NCBI RefSeq assembly: GCF_016907895.1
Contig: NZ_JAFBCV010000003.1
Span: 62,001-126,000 of the forward strand
DNA length: 64,000 bases
Reading direction: 5' to 3'
Origin: Shouchella xiaoxiensis
Lineage (GTDB): Bacteria > Bacillota > Bacilli > Bacillales > Bacillaceae_D
This document shows, one piece after another, positions 45,081 through 56,471 of the stretch. How positions within the stretch are numbered: the stretch's first letter is position 1; every line of letters begins with the position of its first letter. A program made the translations under genes and the position numbers. The notes under the pieces were generated by a model. That model was not told the DNA's origin, made no database searches, and saw only the letters and a list, made by a program, of their open reading frames with translations.

Positions 45081-46367
45081 ATGTTTGTAGATAAAGTAAC
45101 CGTTTATGCAAAAGCGGGTGACGGTGGGAATGGAATGGCCGCTTACCGTCGAGAAAAATATGTACCTGATGGAGGACCAGCGGGTGGTGATGGCGGAAGA
45201 GGTGCGAACGTCATCCTTGAAGTAGAAGAAGGATTAAGAACATTAATGGATTTTCGCTATAATCGGCATTTCAAAGGAAAGAGAGGAGAACATGGCATGT
45301 CTAAAAACATGCATGGTAAAAACGCCTCTGATTTAATTGTAAAAGTACCACCAGGGACAATTGTTACGGATGAAGCAACGGGTATTATGCTAGCAGACTT
45401 GACGGAGCATGGTCAGCGTGCAATTGTTGTTAAAGGTGGACGAGGTGGACGAGGCAACGTTCGCTTCGCAACCCCAGTAAACCCAGCTCCAGATCATGCT
45501 GAGAATGGGGAGCCTGGGCAAGAAAGAAATTTAGTTCTAGAACTAAAAGTATTAGCTGATGTAGGCTTAGTAGGCTTTCCATCTGTAGGAAAATCAACGC
45601 TACTGTCAATTGTTTCATCGGCGAAGCCTAAAATTGCCGATTATCATTTTACGACGATCACACCTAATCTTGGTGTTGTCGACACACAAGATAATCGAAG
45701 CTTCGTTATGGCAGATTTACCAGGTTTAATTGAAGGTGCTCACGAAGGAATTGGGCTTGGGCATCAATTTTTACGGCATATCGAACGGACAAGAGTGATT
45801 GTGCATATGATTGATATGTCTGCTCTAGAAGGTAGAGATCCGATTGCGGATTACCATAAAATTAATGAAGAATTGGCCGAATACAATTATCGATTAACGG
45901 AAAGACCGCAGATAGTGGTTGCGAATAAAATGGACATGCCTGATTCACAGACTAATTTAGAAAAATTCCAAGAAGCAGTAGGAGAAGATGTGACAATTTT
46001 CCCTATTTCTGCTCTAACGAAGGACGGCGTTCGTGAACTTTTGCTAGCCATTGCAGATGAGCTTGAGCATGCGCCCGAATTCCCGTTATACGATGAGGAA
46101 AGTGATGAAGAAGCGCGCGTTATTTACAAACATGAAGTCCCAGTTGATCCGTTTATTATCACCAGAGCTGATGATGGAGTCTATGAATTAACAGGTGCAG
46201 AACTTGAACGTGTATTTAAAATGACTGATTTCTCACGAGATGAATCTGTTCGACGCTTTGCCCGTAAATTAAGGCATATGGGAGTTGATGCGTCTCTTCG
46301 TGAGAGAGGTGCAAAAGATGGCGATTTAGTTCGTATCTTGAAGTATGAATTTGAATTTATTGAATAG
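45081..46367 (+). CDS. obg: GTPase Obg
   Basis: Essential ribosome-associated GTPase linked to stress response and sporulation. Three domains: the glycine-rich Obg fold (about 1-157; [20 protein letters not shown]), the G domain (G1 [10 protein letters not shown]3 [18 protein letters not shown]4 ANKMD) and the C-terminal OCT domain (about 350-428; [20 protein letters not shown]). Exactly 428 residues as in B. subtilis. Co-transcribed with spo0B upstream and with pheB-pheA downstream. Confidence 0.97.
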   Translation: MFVDKVTVYAKAGDGGNGMAAYRREKYVPDGGPAGGDGGRGANVILEVEEGLRTLMDFRYNRHFKGKRGEHGMSKNMHGKNASDLIVKVPPGTIVTDEATGIMLADLTEHGQRAIVVKGGRGGRGNVRFATPVNPAPDHAENGEPGQERNLVLELKVLADVGLVGFPSVGKSTLLSIVSSAKPKIADYHFTTITPNLGVVDTQDNRSFVMADLPGLIEGAHEGIGLGHQFLRHIERTRVIVHMIDMSALEGRDPIADYHKINEELAEYNYRLTERPQIVVANKMDMPDSQTNLEKFQEAVGEDVTIFPISALTKDGVRELLLAIADELEHAPEFPLYDEESDEEARVIYKHEVPVDPFIITRADDGVYELTGAELERVFKMTDFSRDESVRRFARKLRHMGVDASLRERGAKDGDLVRILKYEFEFIE

Positions 46368-46448
46368 CGTAAGGCAGATTATTCTGTCTTACCTGCCATT
46401 GTAAACAATCCACCGCCGGTTTTTATAAAGCAAGGGAGGTGCCGCACA

Positions 46449-46892
46449 ATGTCAAAAATACAGTTTTTTCTTGTACGAGAAGATATGCTTACGGATGCGA
46501 TGCAACGAACACTAGATGCAAAATCCTTATTAGCGAATGGAAAAGCTAAAAAAATTAATGAAGCTGTCCAACAAGTGGGCTTAAGCCGCAGTGCTTTCTA
46601 CAAATATAAGGACGGAATTTTTCCATTTCACGCTATCGCAAAAGAACGAATCATAACGCTTATGATTAATTTAGAGGATCGCTCGGGAACATTGTCGCAG
46701 TTACTGCGTATTGTTGCAGATACAGGAGCAAATATATTAACGATTAATCAAACGATTCCATTACAAGGTCGAGCGAATATTACGTTATCAATCGATACAG
46801 CACCGTTAACAATTAACTTACATGAGTTATTTGACCAAATGGAGTCATTAGAAGCTGTAGAAAGTGTAGAAATGGTTGGCTCAGGTTCGTAG
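46449..46892 (+). CDS. pheB: ACT-domain protein PheB
   Basis: 147 residues: an N-terminal segment with SRSAFYKYKDGIFPF and a C-terminal ACT domain (LMINLEDRSGTLSQLLRIVA). The family accompanies pheA after obg in Bacillus and was once annotated as chorismate mutase; the true role, probably amino-acid sensing, is unproven. Start ATG behind AAGGGAGGTG; pheA follows within 15 bases. Confidence 0.88.
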   Translation: MSKIQFFLVREDMLTDAMQRTLDAKSLLANGKAKKINEAVQQVGLSRSAFYKYKDGIFPFHAIAKERIITLMINLEDRSGTLSQLLRIVADTGANILTINQTIPLQGRANITLSIDTAPLTINLHELFDQMESLEAVESVEMVGSGS

Positions 46893-46907
46893 AAGGGAAT
46901 GAAAGGT

Positions 46908-47789
46908 TTGAAAAAAATTGGTTATTTAGGTCCACGCGGTACATTCACAGAAATAGCAGCGAAACAAGCGTTTCCTGAAGATGAACTTATTCCAATACGA
47001 TCTATTCCAAAGGTCATTGATCATGCTTTTTCAAAAACCATTGATTATGCTGTTGTACCAATTGAAAATGCGATAGAGGGCACTGTTAACGTCACCCTTG
47101 ATTACTTAATTCATCAAAAACCAATGCCGATTGTAGCTTCTTTATCTATTGGTATTAATCAACACTTGTTAATGTCGCCTTCAAAAAACGTGGAAACCTA
47201 TATTCCTCGAAAGATTTTATCGCACCCTCAAGCGATTGCTCAGTGTCATCGCTATTTGCAGATGCATTATCCTGAAGTTGAAATTGAGTATGCAGATTCT
47301 ACTGGGCAGGCAGCTGCATGGTTAGCGCAGCATTCAAATGAAGACGTTTGCGTAATTGCAAACGAGCAGGCAGCTAAAACATATGGTTTAAGAATAGCAG
47401 CCCGAGATATTCAGGATTATGATCACAATCAAACAAGGTTTGTTGTATTATCGGCGAAAACGCAGCAACCGATAACAATAAAAAACGCACGCCATCTGGG
47501 TGATAAAACTTCTTTGATGATCACTTTGCCTTCAGATTTTACAGGTGCCCTGCATCAAGTGTTATCAGCGTTTGCTTGGAGAAAGTTAAATCTATCGAAA
47601 ATTGAGTCAAGACCGACAAAGACTGGCTTGGGTAACTACTTCTTTATAATAGAAGTCGACCAATTAATGGATGATGTGCTCTTACCAGGAGCAATAGCTG
47701 AACTTACGGCTTTGGGTTGTCATGTTGAGGTATTAGGCAGTTACCCGTCGTATAGCGATCAATCAGTATCTGCGGCAATAAAACAATAA
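46908..47789 (+). CDS. pheA: Prephenate dehydratase
   Basis: Converts prephenate to phenylpyruvate in phenylalanine synthesis. N-terminal catalytic domain with YLGPRGTFTEIAAKQAF, VVPIENAIEGTVNVTLD and the catalytic Thr in NQTRFVVL; C-terminal ACT domain with the Phe-binding ESRPTKTGLGNYFF. I prefer TTG 46908 as start (MKKIGYLGP, nine bases after AAGGGA); ATG 46899 is one base from the ribosome site. 293 residues. Confidence 0.93.
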   Translation: MKKIGYLGPRGTFTEIAAKQAFPEDELIPIRSIPKVIDHAFSKTIDYAVVPIENAIEGTVNVTLDYLIHQKPMPIVASLSIGINQHLLMSPSKNVETYIPRKILSHPQAIAQCHRYLQMHYPEVEIEYADSTGQAAAWLAQHSNEDVCVIANEQAAKTYGLRIAARDIQDYDHNQTRFVVLSAKTQQPITIKNARHLGDKTSLMITLPSDFTGALHQVLSAFAWRKLNLSKIESRPTKTGLGNYFFIIEVDQLMDDVLLPGAIAELTALGCHVEVLGSYPSYSDQSVSAAIKQ

Positions 47790-47830
47790 TAAGAAGAGTA
47801 GGCATGATGTGCTTACTCTTCTTATTTTAA
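47788..47830. terminator. Bidirectional terminator between pheA and niaR
   Basis: Thirteen-bp stem AATAAGAAGAGTA with complement between convergent genes, T-run on the plus side. Confidence 0.85.
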
Positions 47831-48352
47831 TAAAAATCCTTTTTGATCAAGCTTTTTCATTGCTTGATTAATTTGTTCTTGCTGGTTACTCTCAACCAAA
47901 TGTAGGTGAATGCCATCCGTTAGTTCGGAAAGCAAACTTGCCTTTGTCTGTTGAAGGTTTTGATAAAATGTATCCACTTCTTGTCGGTTGGTTACATGCA
48001 TAGCTCCAGTTAACTCTCCGTATATAGGGTGTTCAATAGATACATTCAGAACTTTGAGTCCACAATCAACAAAAATATATAATTCTTCAACAGTTTGTTG
48101 AGGTGAATGCTTAACAGCAATAAGTTGTTGCACTTTTACTGATTCTTCTTGATTCAAATAAAGATATCCTTGCGCAGTAGCAAAAATCGGTTCTCCTTTT
48201 GCTTTAAGAATAGACATGTCCTGCACAATAACTTGTCTGCTCACCGAAGCTCGTTTTGCTAGTTCACTACCGGTTATCGGGTTATTTTCTTCTACTAACC
48301 AACGGATAATTGCCTCTCTTCGTTCTCCAGCTACTAATTTTTTTTGCTTCAT
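47822..48352 (-). CDS. niaR: Niacin-responsive NAD biosynthesis repressor NiaR (YrxA)
   Basis: Nicotinic-acid-dependent repressor of NAD synthesis and uptake genes. N-terminal winged helix (about 8-65; GSELAKRASVSRQVIVQDM) and C-terminal 3H domain with the three histidine motifs AVKHSP, EHPIYGELTGAMHV and DGIHLHLVE. 176 residues. In B. subtilis yrxA is beside the nadBCA genes; these are not present here, only the pheA and safA neighbours remain. Confidence 0.92.
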   Translation of the reverse strand: MKQKKLVAGERREAIIRWLVEENNPITGSELAKRASVSRQVIVQDMSILKAKGEPIFATAQGYLYLNQEESVKVQQLIAVKHSPQQTVEELYIFVDCGLKVLNVSIEHPIYGELTGAMHVTNRQEVDTFYQNLQQTKASLLSELTDGIHLHLVESNQQEQINQAMKKLDQKGFLLK

Positions 48353-48625
48353 TTTTAATCACCTACAACTGTTATCAATTCATTATAACTAATACGGTTT
48401 ACGTAATAAACTGCTTTTTTAGGAGTAAAGTGAAATTAGTATACCATGCTTCATTCTCTTTGTACGAACAATAATCGGTTTAATCACTTATTTGTTTACA
48501 TAAAGGGTTCTAACTGTAATAAGGCAAGTTTTTTTAACATAAAGTGTGCTGTGAGAGAAGAACTCATTTCAAAAAGATGCATACATTGTACGAATGCCCA
48601 AATTACCTTAGGAGGGATTCTTAAA

Positions 48626-49930
48626 GTGAGAATTCATATAGTACAAAAGGGAGATACTTTATGGAAGTTAGCAAAGAAGTATGACACTGACCCTGATCAA
48701 ATTCAGGCAACCAATCCAACAATTGTAAATCCGGAAATGCTTATGCCAGGTATGAAAATAAAAGTACCGACTGCAACGGTAGCAGTTAGAAAAGAGAAAG
48801 TCATTGAACCAAAACAAGAAAAAATAAAACCGTTGAATAAACCTGAAGTTAAGCAGCCGCAAGTTAAAACAAAGAATGACGAATGGAATCTAGATGCGCC
48901 TCCAAAAAAACAGATGACTCAAGAGATGCAAAAGAACGTAAAAACAACTGATAAAGGTCCATTGCCACCAAAACCACCGTGCCAACCTTGTCAATCAGGA
49001 AACATGACAAATAAACAAATGAGTGGCCATCAAATGAACAAGTGGAATCAACAAAACATGACTCAACAAGAAATGTCCCCGAACATGGGAATGATGAATT
49101 ATCAACAAGAAATGCCCCCGAACATGGGAATGATGAATCATCAACAAGAAATGCCCCCGAACATGGGAATGATGAATCATCAACAAGGAATGTCACCGAA
49201 CATGGGAATGATGAATCATCAACAAGAAATGCCCCCGAACATGGGAATGATGAATCATCAACAAGAAATGCCCCCAAATATGGGAATGATGAATCATCAA
49301 CAAGAAATGCCCCCGAACATGGGAATGATGAATCATCAGCAAGAAATGCCCCCGAATATGGGAATGATGAATCATCAGCAAGGAATGTCACCAAACATGG
49401 GAATGATGAATCATCAGCAAGGAATGCCCCCGAACATGGGAATGATGAATCATCAGCAAGGAATGACCCCAAACATGGGAATGATGAATTATCAGCAAGA
49501 AATGCCCCCGAACATGGGGATGATGAACCATCAGCAAGGAATGTCACCAAACATGGGAATGATGAATCATCAACAAGGAATGTCACCAAACATGAGGATG
49601 ATGAATCACCAGCAGGGGGGACAAACTGGAAATATACATGCTGAAATGATACCTATGAATGCTTTTATGAAAGAGAATAACCAGTGGATGGCTCAAATGG
49701 GGGCGCCTTGGTATGCTGAAACAAGTCATGCTGATTCTGGCAATCAATTCATGGAACAACCCCAAGATATAAATAAACCGTATCCGTATCCATTTAACAG
49801 AACTCAACAGTCACCTCAACATCATCAAGCTCCTCTCTGGGCGACAACAAACGCACAGCAAAGAGGTCCTGTTTTTCAAGAATATGAGCCAAAACAATCA
49901 TTGAATGATTATGATGAGCAGGACGATTAA
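48626..49930 (+). CDS. safA: SafA-like spore morphogenetic protein with LysM domain and Met-rich repeats
   Basis: SafA anchors the inner spore coat to the cortex. From GTG 48626 (nine bases after GGAGGG) the 434-residue protein has an N-terminal LysM domain (about 2-47: IHIVQKGDTLWKLAKKYDTD, NPEMLMPGMKIKVP). A Lys/Pro linker (about 50-145) follows, then fourteen 13-residue repeats (about 147-328), and a C-terminal region rich in Gln, Pro, Trp and Tyr. The frame is open upstream to 48446 but without a ribosome site. A coxA homologue follows, as in B. subtilis. A sigma-E-like CATACATT at 48580 fits mother-cell expression. Confidence 0.85.
   Translation: MRIHIVQKGDTLWKLAKKYDTDPDQIQATNPTIVNPEMLMPGMKIKVPTATVAVRKEKVIEPKQEKIKPLNKPEVKQPQVKTKNDEWNLDAPPKKQMTQEMQKNVKTTDKGPLPPKPPCQPCQSGNMTNKQMSGHQMNKWNQQNMTQQEMSPNMGMMNYQQEMPPNMGMMNHQQEMPPNMGMMNHQQGMSPNMGMMNHQQEMPPNMGMMNHQQEMPPNMGMMNHQQEMPPNMGMMNHQQEMPPNMGMMNHQQGMSPNMGMMNHQQGMPPNMGMMNHQQGMTPNMGMMNYQQEMPPNMGMMNHQQGMSPNMGMMNHQQGMSPNMRMMNHQQGGQTGNIHAEMIPMNAFMKENNQWMAQMGAPWYAETSHADSGNQFMEQPQDINKPYPYPFNRTQQSPQHHQAPLWATTNAQQRGPVFQEYEPKQSLNDYDEQDD
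49064..49609 (+). repeat. Fourteen tandem 39-bp repeats inside safA
   Basis: Contiguous 39-bp units encode variants of QQEMPPNMGMMNH (E/G at position 3, P/S/T at 5, H/Y at 13). Units 1, 4, 9-11, 13 and 14 vary; the rest are nearly identical in DNA. The array keeps two other frames open, which generates large artefactual ORFs on both strands. There are no spacers, so it is not a CRISPR array. Confidence 0.95.
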
Positions 49931-50017
49931 TTTTATCCTCTTTGGACTTAAAGGCAACAACTAACAAAATAGAATCCCCCTAATTGTGCACACTAACAGC
50001 AGAAGGGGGATTTTCAT

Positions 50018-50779
50018 TTGAAAAAAATAACGTTATCGTTTTTATGTGCAAGTGTACTTGTATCCGGCTTAACAGGGTGTGGAAACAATGACAATAGTCA
50101 AGCCAATATGTACCGGGGTTCTAACGCACAAATGAATTACGATGAGGGTGGTTACTCAGCAAACTATCCTTATTATGGTACTGGTGTTGGTGGCAAAGAA
50201 TACTATCAAGATAATCGATTCTCAGAAAAAAATGGACGTATGAATAATGCTAGAGCTCATTATAATCATAACCGTACTGAAATGGTTCGTGGAATGACAG
50301 GAAACCACCGTTCAGGTATGGTTGATGAGAACGGTATTTTAAATCGAAAAACAGATCACATTCAGCGTGGAATGAATTTTAAAAACCCAACCATGCATAA
50401 AAAAGCCACAAAACAATCCATGAATTATCATCATGATTACGATGGAAAACATGTCCAAACGTTAACGCGAGACATTGAAAGCATGGATGGAATAAAAAGT
50501 GCTCGAGTAATGATGCATGATAATGACGTGGTAATTGGATATGAAACGGATGGGAACCATAGCGATATGGATCATAAAATCCGTGACCATATGAAGAAAA
50601 CTGCTGGCGATGGAAAACATGTTATGGTTACAGCTGATAAAAAGATGTATAGTTCAATGCAAAAAATGGATGATCGACTTCGTTCAGGTACAGCATTTAA
50701 AGAAATTGAAAATACGTTCTCTGATATGATGAAAGATCTTGGAAACGCTGCGAAACGTCCATTTGAAAAAAGCAGATAA
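50018..50779 (+). CDS. coxA: YhcN/YlaJ family spore lipoprotein, CoxA-like
   Basis: 253-residue lipoprotein: signal peptide with lipobox LTGC, a Tyr/Asn/Gly/Met-rich low-complexity region (about 25-120), and a C-terminal YhcN/YlaJ domain (HVQTLTRDIESMDGIKSARV, HMKKTAGDGKHVMVTAD). In B. subtilis the gene after safA is coxA, a spore cortex protein of this family. TTG start after AAGGGGGA. Members are forespore lipoproteins affecting germination or cortex; role here is by analogy. Confidence 0.82.
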   Translation: MKKITLSFLCASVLVSGLTGCGNNDNSQANMYRGSNAQMNYDEGGYSANYPYYGTGVGGKEYYQDNRFSEKNGRMNNARAHYNHNRTEMVRGMTGNHRSGMVDENGILNRKTDHIQRGMNFKNPTMHKKATKQSMNYHHDYDGKHVQTLTRDIESMDGIKSARVMMHDNDVVIGYETDGNHSDMDHKIRDHMKKTAGDGKHVMVTADKKMYSSMQKMDDRLRSGTAFKEIENTFSDMMKDLGNAAKRPFEKSR

Positions 50780-50780
50780 C

Positions 50781-50819
50781 AAAAAAGCTTAAAAGGAGTT
50801 AGCTCCTTTTAAGCTTTTT
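50781..50819. terminator. Bidirectional terminator after coxA
   Basis: Perfect 17-bp stem AAAAAGCTTAAAAGGAG with complement, four-base loop, between convergent genes. Confidence 0.92.
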
Positions 50820-50823
50820 CATG

Positions 50824-51204
50824 TTACGTGACAACTAAGGTTGCGACCATTTCACTATGTCCAGAACCACAAGGAATGGAGCAAATAATTGTGTACTCAC
50901 CAGGCTCCAGATTTGCTGTGGTAGATCCAGAACGGTTTAATACTACATCTTCACCAGAATCTGCTTCTCTAATTATGATACCGTGATTTCCGCTTTCATT
51001 TTGTAATTCAATCATTGTTTCTCCAGCAGGTACGGAATATTCTTCTTGATCAAAATGCCAATTCATTGCTTGAATGGTGAGGGTTTCTCCAGAGAAATCT
51101 TCTGGTTGTTCGGCATCTTGTTGATCGCCCTCGTCGTTACCTCCACAAGCTGCTAGAAAAAGGATAAAAACAATTCCTGTTAATTGAATGATTATTTTTT
51201 TCAT
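50824..51204 (-). CDS. Lipoprotein with CuA-type cupredoxin domain (cytochrome oxidase subunit II-like)
   Basis: 126 residues. Lipobox LAAC at about residue 20, an acidic linker, then a cupredoxin domain with NWHFDQEEYSVPAGETMIEL, the His of GNHGIII, and a binuclear-copper loop CSIPCGSGHSEM. This loop keeps the C-x3-C-x3-H-x2-M spacing of CuA sites; the usual Glu between the cysteines is Ile, which need not abolish CuA because only its backbone carbonyl is a ligand. No oxidase subunit genes are adjacent and no membrane hairpin is present, so it is a soluble-domain electron carrier or copper-binding lipoprotein. Confidence 0.8.
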   Translation of the reverse strand: MKKIIIQLTGIVFILFLAACGGNDEGDQQDAEQPEDFSGETLTIQAMNWHFDQEEYSVPAGETMIELQNESGNHGIIIREADSGEDVVLNRSGSTTANLEPGEYTIICSIPCGSGHSEMVATLVVT

Positions 51205-51365
51205 ACCATCACGCTCCTTTTATCAACTATTTCCATTTTACAATGCTTTATACAAGATAAATTAAAAAAGTATGAGCATCGTGTGTCAGTTTATATTTTT
51301 ACATGGAATAAATTTCTAAAAAGTTGTCGAGGATAAATGCATGACTTGTTTTAAAGGAGATTATC

Positions 51366-51911
51366 ATGCTTAAACAACTAGTAAACCGTCATGGTGTGCC
51401 ATTTGCTCTCGGGGCCATATCCGTTTTGTTCTTATATGGAAGTTTTTTACTCGTGAATCAGCTAGAGATTATGCAACAAACAGAGGGTCCATCGGCTCCA
51501 CCTGAGACAGTCGCGCAACAACCAGCACAGACTATTGATGTTTTATTGGAAACGGTTTTTGCTGATGGAAACACAAGAGAAGAACATGTAACAGAGGATT
51601 ATTATTCATTGGAGGATTTCTGGTATGAGTATGAAGAGTGGCAGTTAGTAGAACATGGCCCTGGTGCTGCACATTTTCGGCAAGAAATACTGGATTTATC
51701 CCCTGAGGTGAAAAGAAATGGCTACTTAGGGCTATCAGATCAAATGAATGTAGTGCTATATACAGGTCAAACTGAGGCTATGTCTATTGTAAAGACATTT
51801 GATGATATTGATGTTTCAAATTTAACTGCAGCTCAACTTGATCGCTTAAACCAAGGAATGAAGCTAACGAACTTAGCTGAGTTAGAACAAATTTTATTGG
51901 AATTAAAATAA
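51366..51911 (+). CDS. bofC: Bypass-of-forespore protein BofC
   Basis: Exported forespore protein that restrains SpoIVB and so the activation of pro-sigma-K. 181 residues: N-terminal membrane anchor (about 12-31), a Pro/Gln linker, then the BofC domain with VFADGNTREEHV, EDFWYEYEEWQLVEH and the conserved DLSPEVKRNGYLGLSD. It lies before ruvA, as in B. subtilis. Confidence 0.87.
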   Translation: MLKQLVNRHGVPFALGAISVLFLYGSFLLVNQLEIMQQTEGPSAPPETVAQQPAQTIDVLLETVFADGNTREEHVTEDYYSLEDFWYEYEEWQLVEHGPGAAHFRQEILDLSPEVKRNGYLGLSDQMNVVLYTGQTEAMSIVKTFDDIDVSNLTAAQLDRLNQGMKLTNLAELEQILLELK

Positions 51912-51914
51912 AGG

Positions 51915-51941
51915 AAAACTACCGGAGACGGTAGTTTTTTT
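51915..51941 (+). terminator. Terminator of bofC
   Basis: Ten-bp stem AAAACTACCG/CGGTAGTTTT, GAGA loop, T-run. Confidence 0.9.
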
Positions 51942-52025
51942 AGTGTTCCATTAATGACGATGCGCACACACTATGCTAAAATAGAAATAAATGTTCGCTT
52001 TTTTAAGGGCTAAGGAGAAGGAAAT

Positions 52026-52625
52026 ATGATTGATTACATAAAAGGTACGCTCATCGAAATTGAGCCAGCTTATCTCGTCGTTGATGTTAATGGAATTGGC
52101 TATCAACTTATTTGCGCCAATCCATATCGATTTTCAACTGATCTTTCATTAGAGGTGCAAATTCCTACATACCATTATGTACGTGAAGATATTCAACGAC
52201 TTTATGGGTTTAAAAATAAAATTGAACGAACCTTATTTGAAAAGCTGTTAGGCGTTTCTGGTATCGGTCCAAAGGGTGCTTTAGCAATTTTAGCGTCTGG
52301 TGAGCCAGAACAGGTTGTAAGTGCAATTGAAGCAGAAAATGATTCCTTACTTACCCGTTATCCTGGAATTGGGAAAAAAACGGCACGCCAAATTATTCTT
52401 GATCTAAAAGGGAAATTAGAGGAGTTATCACCATCGCTGCTAAATCCAACTAATCCTACGGTTGAAATTGATAAAAAAGATAATCTTCAAGACGCTTTAG
52501 AAGCGCTACGCTCGCTAGGGTATGTGGAAAAAGAGCTGAAAAAAGTTGAAAAAGAGTTAAAGTCTGAGACATTAGAGACAGATCAGTATATAAAACGTGC
52601 GCTTGCACTTATGTTAAAAACTTAG
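52026..52625 (+). CDS. ruvA: Holliday junction DNA helicase subunit RuvA
   Basis: Binds Holliday junctions and loads RuvB. 199 residues: OB domain (MIDYIKGTLIEIEPAYLVV), two helix-hairpin-helix motifs (LLGVSGIGPKGALAIL, RYPGIGKKTARQII) and the C-terminal RuvB-binding domain (DALEALRSLGYVEKEL). ATG after AAGGAGAAGG. Followed at once by ruvB. Confidence 0.95.
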   Translation: MIDYIKGTLIEIEPAYLVVDVNGIGYQLICANPYRFSTDLSLEVQIPTYHYVREDIQRLYGFKNKIERTLFEKLLGVSGIGPKGALAILASGEPEQVVSAIEAENDSLLTRYPGIGKKTARQIILDLKGKLEELSPSLLNPTNPTVEIDKKDNLQDALEALRSLGYVEKELKKVEKELKSETLETDQYIKRALALMLKT

Positions 52626-52637
52626 GAGTGAGTGATA

Positions 52638-53645
52638 GTGACTTTGGATGATCGGCTTGTTTCGAGTGAAGCAACAAATACGGAGTTAACATCTGAGCAG
52701 CAATTAAGACCGGCAACGCTCCATGATTATATAGGACAAAAAAATGTGAAGGATAATTTATCTGTCTTTATGGAGGCGGCAAAACTTCGTGGTGAAGCGT
52801 TGGATCATGTTTTATTATATGGTCCTCCTGGTCTTGGGAAAACGACACTCGCATCGATCATTGCAGCTGAAATGGGAGGAGAACTTCGAACAACTTCAGG
52901 TCCGGCAATTGAAAGAGCGGGAGATTTAGCAGCGATTTTAACGGCGTTAGAACCAGGGGATGTCTTGTTTATAGATGAAATTCACCGTCTCAATCGAGTT
53001 GTAGAAGAAGTGCTTTATCCGGCAATGGAGGATTTTTGCTTGGATATTGTTATTGGAAAAGGCCCAACAGCGCGTTCTGTTCGCTTAGACTTGCCACCAT
53101 TTACGTTAGTTGGAGCAACAACGAGGGCGGGGATGATTTCTGCGCCATTACGTGATCGTTTTGGCGTACTTTCGAGACTTGAGTACTATAATCCAGAAGA
53201 TCTAGCTCAAATTGTCCAGCGGTCAGCAAACGTATTTGATACCGTTTTATCAAAAGAAGCTGGGTATGAACTGGCGAGACGATCTAGAGGAACACCTAGA
53301 ATTGCAAACCGTTTGTTAAAAAGGGTAAGAGATTTTTCACAAGTGAATGGAGAAAGCATAATCTCACTTGAAAGTGCATCAACAGCACTTGAAAAACTTC
53401 ATGTTGATCCATTAGGGCTCGATCATATTGATGACAAATTGTTAAAAGGGATGATGGTTCAGTTTAAAGGTGGACCGGTTGGCCTTGAGACAATTGCAGC
53501 TACAATTGGAGAAGAGCCGGATACAATTGAAGAAGTATATGAGCCGTACCTTTTACAAATTGGCTTTATTCAGCGTACACCTCGTGGAAGAGTTGCTACA
53601 CCATTGTGTTATGATCATTTTGGTCTGGAGTTTCCAAATGGCTAG
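52638..53645 (+). CDS. ruvB: Holliday junction DNA helicase motor RuvB
   Basis: AAA+ ATPase driving branch migration. Walker [10 protein letters not shown], Walker B FIDEIHRL, sensor I GATTRAG, arginine finger region [13 protein letters not shown], and a C-terminal winged helix ([13 protein letters not shown]). GTG 52638 is nine bases after GGAG and gives [12 protein letters not shown], matching the usual N-terminus; the GTG at 52632 is too close. 335 residues. Confidence 0.95.
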   Translation: MTLDDRLVSSEATNTELTSEQQLRPATLHDYIGQKNVKDNLSVFMEAAKLRGEALDHVLLYGPPGLGKTTLASIIAAEMGGELRTTSGPAIERAGDLAAILTALEPGDVLFIDEIHRLNRVVEEVLYPAMEDFCLDIVIGKGPTARSVRLDLPPFTLVGATTRAGMISAPLRDRFGVLSRLEYYNPEDLAQIVQRSANVFDTVLSKEAGYELARRSRGTPRIANRLLKRVRDFSQVNGESIISLESASTALEKLHVDPLGLDHIDDKLLKGMMVQFKGGPVGLETIAATIGEEPDTIEEVYEPYLLQIGFIQRTPRGRVATPLCYDHFGLEFPNG

Positions 53646-53841
53646 AACGTTAATCATTATAGGTGTCATCCTTGTCGCTATAGGAATCATTTGGCATTTC
53701 GCAGCACGTTTCTTGCCATTGGGGAAATTACCGGGTGATCTATTTATAAAAAGTGAAAACATGACTTTCTATTTTCCGATTGTAACGTGCATCATATTAA
53801 GCATTGTCTTATCCGTTATCCTGTCTTTTTTTAGACGGTAA
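53638..53841 (+). CDS. DUF2905 family small membrane protein
   Basis: 67 residues with two transmembrane helices flanking the conserved [22 protein letters not shown]. The ATG at 53638 overlaps the end of ruvB by eight bases and follows GGAG at seven bases, so the longer frame starting at 53470 inside ruvB is not real. Function unknown; family members commonly sit between ruvB and queA. Confidence 0.87.
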   Translation: MARTLIIIGVILVAIGIIWHFAARFLPLGKLPGDLFIKSENMTFYFPIVTCIILSIVLSVILSFFRR

Positions 53842-53917
53842 TATGCTTGCGAAACGATTCATTGGGATGTATGCTAATAAAGGTTTGTTGATTAGAATAG
53901 TTGGATAAGGTGATAAT

Positions 53918-56120
<2,203 letters not shown>

Positions 56121-56155
56121 AGTGAAGCGTTTTATGAAAGAAAGGAGGATAAATG

Positions 56156-56434
56156 ATGGATCAAGGCGCAGCTGGTTTACTTGTTACATTGCTCCCATTT
56201 ATCGGGATCATTGTACTGTTTTATTTCTTGCTAATTCGTCCACAGCAAAAGCAACAGAAACGTGTGCGTGAAATGCATGCTTCGCTTCAGCGTGGAGATA
56301 AGATTGTTACAATTGGTGGTTTGCATGGAGTAATTGATTCAATTGATGAATCTGTTGTTGTTCTTCTTGTAAACGACAATCGCAAATTAACTTACGATCG
56401 TTCGGCGATTCGTGAAGTTGTACAATCCGATTAA
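56156..56434 (+). CDS. yajC: Preprotein translocase accessory subunit YajC
   Basis: 92-residue single-pass membrane protein that associates with SecDF. Helix at about 7-27 followed by the signature YFLLIRPQQKQQKRVREM and a small domain with RGDKIVTIGGLHGVI. I prefer ATG 56156 (seven bases after AAAGGAGG) over 56153. Located between tgt and secDF as usual. Confidence 0.92.
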   Translation: MDQGAAGLLVTLLPFIGIIVLFYFLLIRPQQKQQKRVREMHASLQRGDKIVTIGGLHGVIDSIDESVVVLLVNDNRKLTYDRSAIREVVQSD

Positions 56435-56471
56435 AAAAAGATGGTGACTCATGTCACCATCTTTTTTTTAA
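56431..56471. terminator. Bidirectional terminator between yajC and yrzE
   Basis: Perfect 18-bp stem (TTAAAAAAAGATGGTGAC and complement), TCAT loop, spanning the ends of both convergent genes. Confidence 0.92.

Noticed and set aside
48446-48625. N-terminal extension of the safA reading frame
   Set aside because: Codons upstream of GTG 48626 have no ribosome site and do not look like SafA; the LysM domain begins right after 48626.
49064-49609. Possible CRISPR array (14 repeats of 39 bp)
   Set aside because: Units are contiguous without spacers and are in frame with a LysM-domain coat protein; no cas genes nearby.
48864-49644. Large ORFs on both strands across the safA repeats (241 and 200 codons)
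   Set aside because: They exist only because the 39-bp unit has no stops in those frames; no ribosome sites, no start outside the repeat, and the products are pure repeat translation.
53470-53637. Upstream part of the frame leading into the DUF2905 gene
   Set aside because: It overlaps ruvB and the family domain starts at ATG 53638 with its own ribosome site.
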